A stretch of 64,000 nucleotides of DNA. It comes from Arcuatula senhousia (taxonomy: Eukaryota; Mollusca; Bivalvia; Mytilida; Mytilidae). Within the stretch, counting starts at the first letter, position 1, and every line of letters begins with the position of its first letter. The notes below the pieces were generated by a model. It did not search any database, was not told where the DNA came from, and worked only from the letters and a program-made list of their open reading frames with translations. Positions 21,840 through 31,885 of this stretch are shown one piece after another. Location: assembly GCA_963971305.1 (NCBI GenBank), contig OZ020303.1:63922867-63986866 (forward strand), written 5' to 3'. The position numbers were made by a program, and so were the translations under genes.

Positions 21840-22530
21840 TTCAAATTTGCTGTTTAGTTGTCACTCCTCCAAATATGTTGTCAATAAGGAAATCAAAGAT
21901 AGAGCAAAGTTGGCCAAGTAACAAATCTTATCTTTTAAAGTAGATAATGATCTATCGTGTCATCAAATTTCATAAAGATTTGATATACACTTTGCAAATA
22001 AAACGAAAGATTTTTTCTCAAGTTTATAAACAGCTTAAATGATGCAAAGATTTTTTAACGAATTATTAAGTGATTTTTTACACTTTTAAGTACAATACAA
22101 GTTACTTAGAAAACACCATTCAATTAATTGTTATGGTTCATAATAAAACTGAAATAATTTTCTTAGCACCTTAAGGTTGGTCACTTTTATTTTTTTATAT
22201 CAAAAATTTATGAAATATTGTAGAAATGATAGACAATGATCCAATTTATGAAATGACAAAAAGAAAAATATAGAAGAGTGTTCTCATTTCCAAGATAAAT
22301 GACATCAAAAATTTTGCGAGAAAACAGATTTCCCTAGATTTTACATAATTTTTAACATTGCGACGTTTTTTTTGGCCATAAAAGCCTTGAAGTTAAATCC
22401 AAAATTAAAAACATATCTTTATACAGTTTTTTTAAGGTTATATAATCAGAAAATGCCATAAAAAGTAGGGATCACTGTGCAAAAAAAATTCTTTGGAGTT
22501 TAAGGTAAATTCTACATTTTTTTGTTTTGA
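21840..22530. other. Intergenic, AT-rich
   Basis: No gene seen. Many A/T homopolymers. Confidence 0.4.
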
Positions 22531-22535
22531 TTTTT

Positions 22536-22660
22536 TTGTTCAATACTTGTGGTTTTGTACCTTGGAAAGTTTTGATTCAAATGCTGCTGATGAGAGATTA
22601 TTCCCTGAATTATACCTATACAGCATAATAAAATTACCCGTTTTATATCCTTTTTGGCAT
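22536..22660 (-). repeat. Repeat F fragment
   Basis: Diverged copy of the block at 9486-9615 and in the tandem pair at 35761-36508 ('gattcaaatgctgctgatga'). Confidence 0.6.
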
Positions 22661-22683
22661 TTGTATATCTAAAGCCTTGAATA

Positions 22684-23165
22684 GAGTGAGTGAGTGAGCT
22701 GGTGTTTTACGCCCGAGCAACGGTTCACAGGTTACATGTATTTACAGGCGATGAACATGAATGAACAGGATTACAAAATAAACATGAAATGATGATGATA
22801 AATGAAATGTAGGGGTGGTGGGAAACAAAGGAATGGTAAATTTTAAAGAACCTCAGGAAAGGGGGAGAGATGGGTAGGGAGAGAAAATTTAGCCTATGAG
22901 GTACACTACTTGGCGGTCCACAAAGGGGTCATTTACGTGCATGCAGCGTGGCACACTATGGTCAGCGGTCAATGTTTTCGTATTATAGACCTGACAACCC
23001 CCGCAGACGAAGGTTAACCTATTCAGCCATCTAGGGTACACACTTGGTCGCTCTGTGGGCTGAGCACTGACACGACGTTAGAATCTCAAGACCATTAGTC
23101 GCCTCTTACGACAAGCTAGGCTCTGCTGCAGGCCTATTCGCCACCCGGGCCCTGCACGGGTCCAA
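22684..23165 (-). repeat. SINE-like repeat, minus copy
   Basis: Begins with a (gagt)n run, equal to the 3' end of the plus copy at 20890, and carries the same internal blocks in reverse complement (for example 'gtcgcctcttacgacaagct'). About 100 bp longer than the plus copy through a purine-rich insertion near 22800-22880. Confidence 0.6.
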
Positions 23166-23319
23166 TGTATAGAACATCCACTTGAAAGATCTAGTTCAAT
23201 GAATAGCATCTGTTTCCGACATTAAAGTCGCAAGATTCACACTTACTTAAAGCACAAAGGTTTCAAACTAAAATAAAAATTATCATGTTGAACCCCGGTT
23301 AAGCAAATTTTTATCCACA

Positions 23320-23520
23320 TAATCGGGTTTATTGTCTTATACGATAAACCAATTTAATAAAAGAGATTTTCCGAAAATCAATTTGGTGTTTTTCCGGGAA
23401 TTGTTTATTACAAAGGTCAGGGTCATTTTCGGCGTTATTATGACGTCATAGTCATAGCACCTTAGTGAACTGAAACGTTGTAGCAGGTCGCACCAAATTT
23501 TACGAACTTTATTTTAATCC
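23320..23520 (+). repeat. Split direct repeat A1 (left end)
   Basis: 201 bp, identical by eye to A2. Starts TAATCGGGTTTATTG; contains GGTTTAT … ATAAACC and GATTTTC-CG-AAAATC inverted repeats that could position the recombinase or a promoter. Gag begins 48 bp downstream. Confidence 0.9.
23441..23448. promoter_or_regulatory. Perfect CRE (TGACGTCA) in repeat A1
   Basis: The palindromic CREB/ATF site TGACGTCA lies 121 bp into A1 and at the same offset in A2 (28934-28941). It is a plausible promoter element for the retrotransposon RNA. Sequence match only. Confidence 0.4.
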
Positions 23521-23567
23521 AAATTTATCTCCATCAATTTCTTACCATCGATTGTCAAGAATTCGCA

Positions 23568-24716
23568 ATGAAGCCTCCTAAACGCCAAAGGAAAGCAACT
23601 ACAAGAGATTCAACTGGTGAAACTAACAAAAGACAAAAAGTAACGAAAAAGAATTCCACGACTGGCACGAGGTCAAAACATGTTACAAATGATGCCGTTC
23701 CATTGAACAACCAGCAGACGTCTACCGAAGACCAACAAGTCGGCGTTTCAAGTGTAGTATCTCCATTGAATGTTGACGTTCTTCAGAGTGGTGTAAGGCA
23801 GCAATCGCCGATGTCTAGAGCCCCAAATGAGACGTATCCATCTCCAGGACCCAGTTCCTCAGCTTCAAACAGACAAGAGCATGGAGCGAGTATGTCAAAT
23901 GATCCCCAACCAGACACCCAGAATAATCTTGGTATGTTTTCCCCTCAACAAAATGTTAACATACACAATACATCTGTCACCAATTCATTTAACTCGCCTC
24001 CTACATTTTCCCAGCACGATCCCATCAGTAGCATTCATGACCCTATCTCTTCGCACATTCCATTAAAGCTAAAAGAACGGGTTTGGAGAGGCGAGTTTAT
24101 AGACTTTACTCTGCTGTTAAAATCCGCTAGAGAACTTGAAAATTTTGAAAATGTACAAGGGGACATCACTATTCGGGGAAATGCCTTAGCAATTGTCAAT
24201 AAAACCTCAAACACAATAAAAAACGTTCACTCATGGACCTCTGCATTCATGATCTATGCTAGCGTATTGCTAGAAAAATTTCCTTACAAGGGATCTGAAT
24301 ATCTGAAGTATATGCAGACGGTTAGAATGGCAGCTTCGAGAGGTTACAGCTCTGGTTGGGTAAACTACGACGAGCAGTTCAGGCTTCGTAAAGCAAGAAA
24401 TCCCAACTCGTCTTGGGGTCAAATTGATATGGAGTTGTGGATGTTATGTGTTTCCACCCCCTCATTAAGCAATTCGGGTTTTAACTCCCATGTTAATAGT
24501 CGTCCGTTTGTTCCCAGTACTTCTACTTCTACCTTTTCGTCAAACCCTGCTGTCAGACCCCCCTTTAATCCCACAAAACGCAATGCAACTGGTACCTTGG
24601 TTTGTAGACTTTTTAATCGGGGTGCGTTTTGTAAGTTCGGTAAAAATTGTAAGTACTCACACACTTGCTCTAAATGTGGGGACAATCATCCCATTAGAAA
24701 TTGCAGATTACCATAA
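23568..24716 (+). CDS. gag: Gag-like protein with CCCH and CCHC zinc fingers
   Basis: 382 residues. A basic start (MKPPKRQRKATTR) is followed by a Ser/Pro/Gln/Asn-rich, probably disordered half. A more ordered region (about 165-300) starts PLKLKERVWRGEFIDFTLLL. The C-terminus has a C-x8-C-x5-C-x3-H finger (CRLFNRGAFCKFGKNCKYSH) and then a C-x2-C-x3-H-x4-C knuckle (CSKCGDNHPIRNC), likely RNA binding. The start is the first ATG after A1. The stop TAA (24714-24716) is the only stop between this frame and the RT frame, which is in the same phase, so read-through or splicing could make a Gag-Pol product. Confidence 0.85.
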   Translation: MKPPKRQRKATTRDSTGETNKRQKVTKKNSTTGTRSKHVTNDAVPLNNQQTSTEDQQVGVSSVVSPLNVDVLQSGVRQQSPMSRAPNETYPSPGPSSSASNRQEHGASMSNDPQPDTQNNLGMFSPQQNVNIHNTSVTNSFNSPPTFSQHDPISSIHDPISSHIPLKLKERVWRGEFIDFTLLLKSARELENFENVQGDITIRGNALAIVNKTSNTIKNVHSWTSAFMIYASVLLEKFPYKGSEYLKYMQTVRMAASRGYSSGWVNYDEQFRLRKARNPNSSWGQIDMELWMLCVSTPSLSNSGFNSHVNSRPFVPSTSTSTFSSNPAVRPPFNPTKRNATGTLVCRLFNRGAFCKFGKNCKYSHTCSKCGDNHPIRNCRLP

Positions 24717-26411
24717 TCGGGAATTCCGTTTTGTTCGTGCAAATATTATTTGTTTAATTCATACATACTTTGTACTTATGATTTTGTTTGTTTTTCAGGT
24801 TGTTTGCAACTTTATACCTTAGGTAGTTCCCCAATTATTGTTGATAAGGTTAAGACTGCTCTTTGGAATTTTCCGGACCAAGACATTGCTAGGAATCTTA
24901 TAAATGGATTGGAAAATGGGTTTAAACTCAATTACAATGGTCCAAGAGTTCCCTTCTTAATTCGTACCAAAGATCTATTGGGGGATAAACGTTTGATAGC
25001 CGAGAAAAAGATTTTGAAAGAAATAAGCTTACGTAGAATAGCAGGCCCCTTTCATGCTCCCCCTTTTCCCACTTTCAGGACTTCCCCGATTTCAATTGTA
25101 CCAAAAAAATCCAGTAGCGAGTTTCGATTGATACACAATCTCTCCTTTCCGCAAGATTACTCAGTAAATGACTTTATCGACAAAGAATATTGTTCAGTAA
25201 AGTATTCGAACATCGACGATGCCATAAATATGATCTATAGATTAGGCCCTGGGGCTCTCCTAGCAAAATGCGACATCAAATCAGCTTTTCGTCTGCTAAG
25301 AATTGCCCCTAGTGACTTTGATTTGATGGGTTTTCAGTTCGGTAACCAGTATTATTTCGACAAGTGTCTGCCGATGGGGGCCTCTATTAGTTGTGCTATC
25401 TTTGAGTCTTTTTCTTCAGCTCTTCATTGGTATGTACAAGGCGAAGCAAAAAAGGAAAACATCATACATTATTTGGATGACTTTTTATTTGGGGGTGAGC
25501 CTATGTCTTCCCGTTGTGGGGACACTTTGGATATTTTTCAACAGTCATGCGAGTCTTGGGGGGTTCCTTTAGCAGAGGAGAAGACAGTTTTTCCTACAAA
25601 AACCCTTATTTTCTTAGGTGTAGAATTCGATACGGAGCATATGATCATGCGTCTCCCTCTTGATAAGCTCGAAGACTTAAAACAGATGATAACGCTGTGT
25701 TTAAGTAAAGAAAGAATATTTCTAAGAGATTTGCAATCTATAATTGGTTCCCTTAGTTGGGCGTGTCGTGTCATAGTCCCTGGTCGGGCCTTTTTACGTC
25801 GTTTAATAGACGCTATTTGTAATGTTCGTAAGCCGTTTCACAGAATACGTTTAGTAAAAGGCATGAAAGATGACCTAAAAACTTGGCTTGATTTCCTTTG
25901 CAATTACAATGGGACAACTTTGATTTTAGACGAAAATTGGTCTTCTAATTCTGACTTAAACCTTTTCACTGATAGTGCTGGAGGAAAAAACTTGGGTTTT
26001 GGCATATATTTTGATGGAAAGTGGGCTCATGGTACCTGGCCTGTGTCTTGGCAAGACGGCGATATATTGTCTGACATTACCTTCCTTGAACTGTTCCCTG
26101 TTGTAGTTGCATTGCACATTTGGGGCAATCTTCTAAAAAACAAAAGACTGCTTTTCCACATCGACAACTCAGCCGTGGTGTCTATCATCAATAAAAAGTC
26201 TTCCAAGTCCGTAAGAGTAATGACATTGGTAAGAAAATTAGTATTGGCCTGTTTGGAATTTAATATTTTTCTAAAAGCAGAGAGTATTCCTGGTTGTCAA
26301 AACTTATTAGCTGACTCAATAAGCCGTTCTAATTTTCAGAAGTTCAGAGATCTGTGCCCGACAGCAGACGAACACCCCACCCCGATTCCACCCCACTTAT
26401 GGAAGATATAG
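24717..26411 (+). CDS. pol: Reverse transcriptase-RNase H of the Ngaro-like element
   Basis: The frame is open from just after the gag stop; no ATG is needed if it is read through. A splice-acceptor-like TTTGTTTTTCAG at about 24799 is an alternative route. RT: PISIVPKKSSSEFRLIHNLS, KCDIKSAFRLLRI (motif A Asp), LPMGASISCAIFE, and HYLDDFLFGG (YxDD, catalytic pair). RNase H: LFTDSAGGKNLGFGIYF, the Glu in LELFPVV, the Asp in HIDNSAVV and ADSISR, so all four acidic positions are present. It makes cDNA from the element RNA. The end overlaps the recombinase frame by 58 bp. Intact, with no internal stops. Confidence 0.9.
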   Translation, partial: SGIPFCSCKYYLFNSYILCTYDFVCFSGCLQLYTLGSSPIIVDKVKTALWNFPDQDIARNLINGLENGFKLNYNGPRVPFLIRTKDLLGDKRLIAEKKILKEISLRRIAGPFHAPPFPTFRTSPISIVPKKSSSEFRLIHNLSFPQDYSVNDFIDKEYCSVKYSNIDDAINMIYRLGPGALLAKCDIKSAFRLLRIAPSDFDLMGFQFGNQYYFDKCLPMGASISCAIFESFSSALHWYVQGEAKKENIIHYLDDFLFGGEPMSSRCGDTLDIFQQSCESWGVPLAEEKTVFPTKTLIFLGVEFDTEHMIMRLPLDKLEDLKQMITLCLSKERIFLRDLQSIIGSLSWACRVIVPGRAFLRRLIDAICNVRKPFHRIRLVKGMKDDLKTWLDFLCNYNGTTLILDENWSSNSDLNLFTDSAGGKNLGFGIYFDGKWAHGTWPVSWQDGDILSDITFLELFPVVVALHIWGNLLKNKRLLFHIDNSAVVSIINKKSSKSVRVMTLVRKLVLACLEFNIFLKAESIPGCQNLLADSISRSNFQKFRDLCPTADEHPTPIPPHLWKI

Positions 26412-27316
26412 ACGCCGAGATGAATTTACTGATTAACAAGTCTATGGCCCCTAACTCTTGGAAAACATACGGTCGGTCTATTGAATCGTTCAAAAACTTT
26501 GTTACCATGTATAATTTACAACCTATATGGCCCGCTTCAGTTGCAAATTTGTCAAAATTTATTGCTTATCTGTCTCACAAAGGATTGTCAGCATCCACTG
26601 TGTCAACTTACATCTCTGGATTGAGTAATTATATGAAAATGAACAATTTGATTGACCATACGAAGTCTTTTATTATTAAGAAATTACTCGAGGGCATGCG
26701 TAGGAAAGTTCCCCAAAAACTAGACCCCAGAGTTCCAATTTCAAAGGATTTACTAAAACGGCTCATTTTAGCCTTGCCATTCGTTTGTAAGTCTAGTTAT
26801 GAGGCGAGTCTGTTTTCAGCAGTATTCTCAGTGTCCTATTTTTCAATGCTGCGTATTAGTGAGGTCGCCGTTAATAGCAAGCAAGATCATAACGGTCATG
26901 CCTTGAATGTGGACAACGTTTCCTTTACTGATGATGACAAAATACTAAACCTAACTATTTCTAGTTCAAAAACCGACCAACGTAACAATTCCATTACTCT
27001 ACTTAATACAGAAAATACTGATATTAACTTGTGTCCCGTGCGATTAGTGAAGTTATACCTTCGCATTCGATCGACAGCATGCAATCCTTCGAACAAATTA
27101 TTTGTACACTTTGACGGGGAACCAATGACGAGATTTCAGTTTAATTCCGTTTTACGCAAATGCCTTGAATTTTGCGATGTACCATTACATATAAAGTCTC
27201 ACTCATTCAGAATAGGCAGGGCTACAGACATGTCTCTTTTAGGCTATAGTGATGACGATATTAAGCGCTGCGGCCGCTGGACCTCAGACTCGTATCTTCG
27301 CTACATTCGCTTGTAA
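26354..27316 (+). CDS. Tyrosine recombinase (YR integrase)
   Basis: 320 residues, with its ATG inside the end of the RT frame (+2 phase relative to it). The N-terminal SAM-like core-binding part (SWKTYGRSIESFKNF … LSASTVSTYISGLSNY) precedes a catalytic domain with Arg in MLRISEV, Lys in SSSKTDQ, HSFRIGRAT (His-x-x-Arg), GRWTSD and the nucleophile Tyr in SYLRYI. All R-K-H-R-W-Y positions appear intact. It would insert a circular DNA copy at short shared sequence (TAAT at this site). Confidence 0.9.
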   Translation: MPDSRRTPHPDSTPLMEDIDAEMNLLINKSMAPNSWKTYGRSIESFKNFVTMYNLQPIWPASVANLSKFIAYLSHKGLSASTVSTYISGLSNYMKMNNLIDHTKSFIIKKLLEGMRRKVPQKLDPRVPISKDLLKRLILALPFVCKSSYEASLFSAVFSVSYFSMLRISEVAVNSKQDHNGHALNVDNVSFTDDDKILNLTISSSKTDQRNNSITLLNTENTDINLCPVRLVKLYLRIRSTACNPSNKLFVHFDGEPMTRFQFNSVLRKCLEFCDVPLHIKSHSFRIGRATDMSLLGYSDDDIKRCGRWTSDSYLRYIRL

Positions 27317-27412
27317 CCAACCCCTTCCTTTCATTGTATATATGATTTGCAATTTACAGTCCACTGGGTCAATTCCTTCTACCCCCTCTTTTCTACACTA
27401 ACTTGGTTTTAA

Positions 27413-28042
27413 TTTTCTTACTTAATTCGCCTTGTAGGATCAAAGTCCATTTGGTTTTTTGGATCATCTATTGTATACTGGGCCTTGAGAAATGCTACAT
27501 CGAGAATCGGGGGTCCTAATCTTGGACTACACAGCAAGAGATTCAACATTCGTTGGTTTGGGAAAAGGGATATGGTTTGGAATGATTTGAATGACGTTGT
27601 TTCTACCGCTATGAAGAAATTCCCCCCACCTTCATTTTTGATCATTCAGCTTGGTTCAAATGATTTAGCTGAAAGAAATAGTGTTGATTTAACAAATGAC
27701 ATAAAGGCGGATATACTTCGTATTAAGTTATTGCTCCCCAATACTAGAGTTATCTGGAGCGAAATTCTAATGAGGCGCTACTGGCACAAAGCCATTTGTG
27801 GGAAGAAAATAGAACTTGCTAGAAAAAGAGTAAACCTAGCAGTTAAAAAAGCCATGTTACTCGAGAGTTTCTGTGTGGTCCGTCACCCAAATATAAGAGC
27901 CAGAGAATTAAATCTCTTTAGATTCGACGGTACTCATTTGTCGGATACTGGGTATGCCGTATATCTTAACAACATTCAAGGTGCTCTCGAGTATTTCATC
28001 TCTTCTAGTTCAAATTTGGTTTTTCCACCTGTTATAGACTAG
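27413..28042 (+). CDS. SGNH/GDSL-type hydrolase of the retrotransposon
   Basis: The frame opens at 27413 and the first ATG is at 27485. The catalytic block I (SIWFFGSSIVYWA) lies before that ATG, so the functional protein must begin upstream, through splicing (a CCTTGTAG acceptor at 27437) or fusion to the recombinase, which is in the same phase but separated by stops. Block III is IIQLGSNDLAE (Gly, Asn) and block V is DGTHLSDTGYAVY (Asp, His), giving the Ser-Asn-Asp/His set of SGNH esterases. Substrate unknown; similar frames are known from Ngaro elements. About 190-205 residues. Confidence 0.8.
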   Translation, partial: FSYLIRLVGSKSIWFFGSSIVYWALRNATSRIGGPNLGLHSKRFNIRWFGKRDMVWNDLNDVVSTAMKKFPPPSFLIIQLGSNDLAERNSVDLTNDIKADILRIKLLLPNTRVIWSEILMRRYWHKAICGKKIELARKRVNLAVKKAMLLESFCVVRHPNIRARELNLFRFDGTHLSDTGYAVYLNNIQGALEYFISSSSNLVFPPVID

Positions 28043-28276
28043 TAGCAAATGAATGTTCAAAATTCTCGCTCATTAGAATTAATGACGTAATAACGTGCAA
28101 GCTTAGTTATGTATAAGTTTTAACTTTTGCACTAGTATTGAATCTGGTATGTGCTTGTAATTTTTTTTTTTTAACTTGCTGTTGTTTCAGAAGTTAGATA
28201 AGCACTGATCTAATTTGGAAAGGAAAGGGGAAAAGGGGGGGGGGTAATTAATGAGCGCGTTGTGACACGCTCAAGT
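28043..28276 (+). other. Untranslated tract with a purine run before B1
   Basis: Contains an A/G-only run (about 28217-28244, 'ggaaaggaaaggggaaaagg' then G8) just upstream of B1. It resembles a polypurine tract; a role in second-strand priming is only a guess, as DIRS-order elements are not thought to need one. Confidence 0.35.
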
Positions 28277-28816
28277 GGCGGGATCTGGCAAGACTTTCGG
28301 GTCACGATTCTTACCGTTTCCTTGTACGTCGGATCATATTAGGCTTGACTGTACTGCGTTACCGCAGGAAGTTGGGGTTAGATCATCTCATGTCAACCAT
28401 GGGGGGTCGGTTCTGAACTGTTACCAGTTCGAACTTGCCAGGCTAATACTATATGTATAAAATCATGTTGCAAATAACAAAAAGTTTTATCTTCACTCCC
28501 TTGAAATTATTAATTTGGGCAACCAAGGGGTGATGCGAATATGAGACGACGTATTTGGTAAGCGTGCACCCTCGTTCTCGCTTGTTAAACCAAGCGGAAT
28601 TTAATTGCTTCAACTGTTTCCAGTTGAGCACAGTTTTGTCCATTAATTTTCCCGGCATTTCTGTAACTATTGCCAGATCACATCTTTTAACGCACTGTGA
28701 CCATTTTCCAACCACATTACTGTGTTATATATTCGTAGTCTTGATGAGATGAGAAGGTGTACCAATTGGGCAATCTATCATAACGCAACAGTACTGTTAA
28801 TGATTCTTTGATTAAT
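28277..28816 (+). repeat. Split direct repeat B1
   Basis: 540 bp from GGCGGGATCTGGCAAG to TAAT, identical by eye to B2. It runs directly into A2 through the shared TAAT. The joined B1-A2 copy is the form expected to restore the ends lost in the linear RNA. Confidence 0.9.
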
Positions 28817-29013
28817 CGGGTTTATTGTCTTATACGATAAACCAATTTAATAAAAGAGATTTTCCGAAAATCAATTTGGTGTTTTTCCGGGAATTGTTTA
28901 TTACAAAGGTCAGGGTCATTTTCGGCGTTATTATGACGTCATAGTCATAGCACCTTAGTGAACTGAAACGTTGTAGCAGGTCGCACCAAATTTTACGAAC
29001 TTTATTTTAATCC
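28813..29013 (+). repeat. Split direct repeat A2
   Basis: 201 bp, same as A1 including the CRE. Similarity stops exactly after 'ttttaatcc' in both copies. Confidence 0.9.
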
Positions 29014-30001
29014 CACCCCCTCCCTTTATAAACCAACATTTTTCTGCTGTTTGTTTTATTGTATTTTTCAGGCTCGAAGGAGTCAGATGTTCACATGTAC
29101 AACATTCGAGAGAATTTTCTACTGGGGACCGAATTAATGTCCAGCATTCAGAGCCTAGACTGGTTCATAGAATCGTCCAGCTGTAACATCATCGCTGGCA
29201 CCGAGCATTATATTGTTGTGCAGAAGAGGCTTTTACAAAACAGATGTCCGGACTTTCTGTGCAAGTGAAACGGTTTTTGAGTTAAAAGGACGGAATTCCG
29301 TATCTTTAAAACAGCGTATACAATCAAATTTCGAGGAATAACTGTCGAACTTTTGCAAGAACAGGAATATTTGACTAAACTAACCAAAGGTACTGTGGAT
29401 GAATGGAGATCCAGTTCGCTCAAAACCGCTTCTATAGTTTACTGACGCTTATGCTAACTTTTATCAACTCCAAGTACATTAAAATGGCAAATAGGACGCA
29501 GGATTTGAATGGTGATACTTCATCCTAGAAACTTGTCTTCATCTTGCACGAAATCAACGGAATAAATCACTTTTGAATCGTTTCTCCTAAGCTTCGAATG
29601 GATTGAACACTGTAACTTTGCTCGTTTTGGTGTGACCTTAAAGCCTCGCAATGACGAATGGAAGAAGAATTTTGCTCACCGACCAGACGATGGGCTTATA
29701 TAATAAAAATTTTCTTATTTTCTCAAACTCAAGCAACTTTAAAGCTGGATTATTTAAACAGATTATAATGTTTAATCCCCTATTAAAAAGTTAACTTTTA
29801 TATGCGCTAATTTTAAATATATTAATTCGGTCCCCCTTTGTTCTCTCGATTGTTCAATTTTTAGATCAATTTTATTGCATTTAATTCTTTTTATTTATTT
29901 ATTTTTTTCAATGGTTAAAGATTTAACGTTTCTTATTGACGTTTGTATATTATAATTTCTGATATGATTTAAAATAAAATTTTTGTCACAGTTGCAGGTT
30001 A
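29014..30001 (+). other. 988-bp spacer between A2 and B2
   Basis: Unique sequence inside the element. A splice-acceptor-like TTGTATTTTTCAG (about 29071) leads into an open frame to 29268 (GSKESDVHMYNIRENFLLGTELM … NIIAGTEHYIVV) of no recognised family. The right part is AT-rich. Could be the element's native right arm or captured host DNA. Confidence 0.5.
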
Positions 30002-30541
30002 GGCGGGATCTGGCAAGACTTTCGGGTCACGATTCTTACCGTTTCCTTGTACGTCGGATCATATTAGGCTTGACTGTACTGCGTTACCGCAGGAAGTTGG
30101 GGTTAGATCATCTCATGTCAACCATGGGGGGTCGGTTCTGAACTGTTACCAGTTCGAACTTGCCAGGCTAATACTATATGTATAAAATCATGTTGCAAAT
30201 AACAAAAAGTTTTATCTTCACTCCCTTGAAATTATTAATTTGGGCAACCAAGGGGTGATGCGAATATGAGACGACGTATTTGGTAAGCGTGCACCCTCGT
30301 TCTCGCTTGTTAAACCAAGCGGAATTTAATTGCTTCAACTGTTTCCAGTTGAGCACAGTTTTGTCCATTAATTTTCCCGGCATTTCTGTAACTATTGCCA
30401 GATCACATCTTTTAACGCACTGTGACCATTTTCCAACCACATTACTGTGTTATATATTCGTAGTCTTGATGAGATGAGAAGGTGTACCAATTGGGCAATC
30501 TATCATAACGCAACAGTACTGTTAATGATTCTTTGATTAAT
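30002..30541 (+). repeat. Split direct repeat B2 (right end)
   Basis: 540-bp copy of B1 ending at TAAT; the host flank continues 'ggcacagcttacc'. Confidence 0.9.
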
Positions 30542-31885
30542 GGCACAGCTTACCTTAGAAATAGATTAATTAAGGTGGACGATACCTTATTTGACATAAA
30601 TCCAGATTTCAATGACAATAGGCGACTTACATAGTTCTAAGTGATATACATTTATAAATAATAATGAAAAATGGGGATCACGGATCTCGTTTTATCCATA
30701 TTTGAATTTGAAATATTCTATTTTTAGTGCGAAATTCACATAGATATGTGAACTTCAACATCATTTTACTTTTACTTTTTCTACACAAAAATGAACTTAC
30801 GATATCCAAATCATGACAAAAAAACTAACATTATTTTCTTGGAAAAATTTGCGATGCATTGATGAAAACATGTCACAGACTTCGTTTTTAAGAAACGGAT
30901 TCTAAACATTGCCTATTCATAAAACTAACAATAGCATTTAACTTAATTGACGTTTCGTATCAAAAAGTTCATAGGGTTTTTCAATTGGCATATGCAAGGT
31001 TCATAAGAAGAGTGACTTTTTAGAAGAAAAAGTTATTTTAGAAGATCAATGTACCCACTACGACAAATTTGGCATTATTAAAAAGTTGTGCTTTGGGTTA
31101 TATAAAATACCTGGTTGTAGGAACTTGAAAAAATCACAATTTTTTTCAAATTTGCCTTAAAGATCAAGTGGGAGGGAATAAGCTTGAAACATGATTTTTC
31201 TGATAAAATAAGAGATACCTTTAAACTAAGAAACGCAATCGAAACGAAACGCAATACGACGAAACGAAACTATTTACAACGAAGCGAAATCTTACGAAAT
31301 TAAGCTAAAAAAAAGTTTGAATAAAATCAAACGGAGTTACGTTGACTCTAAATTTTATGGTTTTGTTTTTTTTTTGGTTTTTTTTTGGGGGGGGGGGGGG
31401 TTCATTTTTTTTTACATTTATGTAATGTTAAATATACATAAAAAACAATGAAAAATTTACCAAACTGGGTTGATCAATCTCTGCTGTTCAAAAAAGTGAA
31501 AAATGCAAACGCAACTAGGAGAAAGTGATGATTACAATGGTCCTGAATTGTTACGTTTAAAAATAATTAGACCCAAACCTCCCTCTTTCATTGCGATATT
31601 AATTGTCTCGACCGGGAGCCTTGAGTAGAACTTGAATAGAAATAAAAGTCGTACGATGTCCAGACTCGAGCGTCCACCCTCAAGTCGAAAAATAGCACAG
31701 CAAATGTCGGTATAATCACAGGGACTTGTTCCCCTCTATCAATATTTTGTTAGAGTCAATGTGCAGTACAAAAAAAAAAACACAAGGGAAATATTACTTT
31801 CACCATCCCCCCTTTTCTTCAATTCCATTTTATTTTAATAAATCGTTGATCTCATACCTTTTCCTATATAATTCGTTCTTTACAG
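30542..31885. other. Intergenic between retrotransposon and element A fragment
   Basis: No gene. Holds a 'ttaaggtggacgatacctt' near-palindrome (about 30569-30588) and T/G homopolymers at 31366-31402. Confidence 0.4.

Larger units (their letters stand above)
23320..30541 (+). mobile_element. Ngaro-like tyrosine-recombinase retrotransposon, apparently complete
   Basis: Order: A1 repeat, gag, RT-RNase H, tyrosine recombinase, SGNH hydrolase, B1, A2, spacer, B2. A1/A2 (201 bp) and B1/B2 (540 bp) show no difference by eye, so insertion was recent. Split direct repeats plus a recombinase in place of a DDE integrase define the Ngaro/PAT side of the DIRS order. An SGNH hydrolase frame is known from Ngaro elements and there is no methyltransferase domain, so Ngaro is favoured. 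Both outer ends and the B1/A2 joint share TAAT, with no target duplication, as expected for recombinase insertion through a circle. Confidence 0.88.

Noticed and set aside
27311..27438. Splicing from CTT|GTAACC at the recombinase end to the hydrolase acceptor
   Set aside because: The phases do not fit; the joint would leave the hydrolase frame.
28449..28752. Frames of 65 and 88 codons in both B repeats
   Set aside because: Antiparallel overlapping frames in a terminal repeat; preserved only because B1 and B2 are copies.
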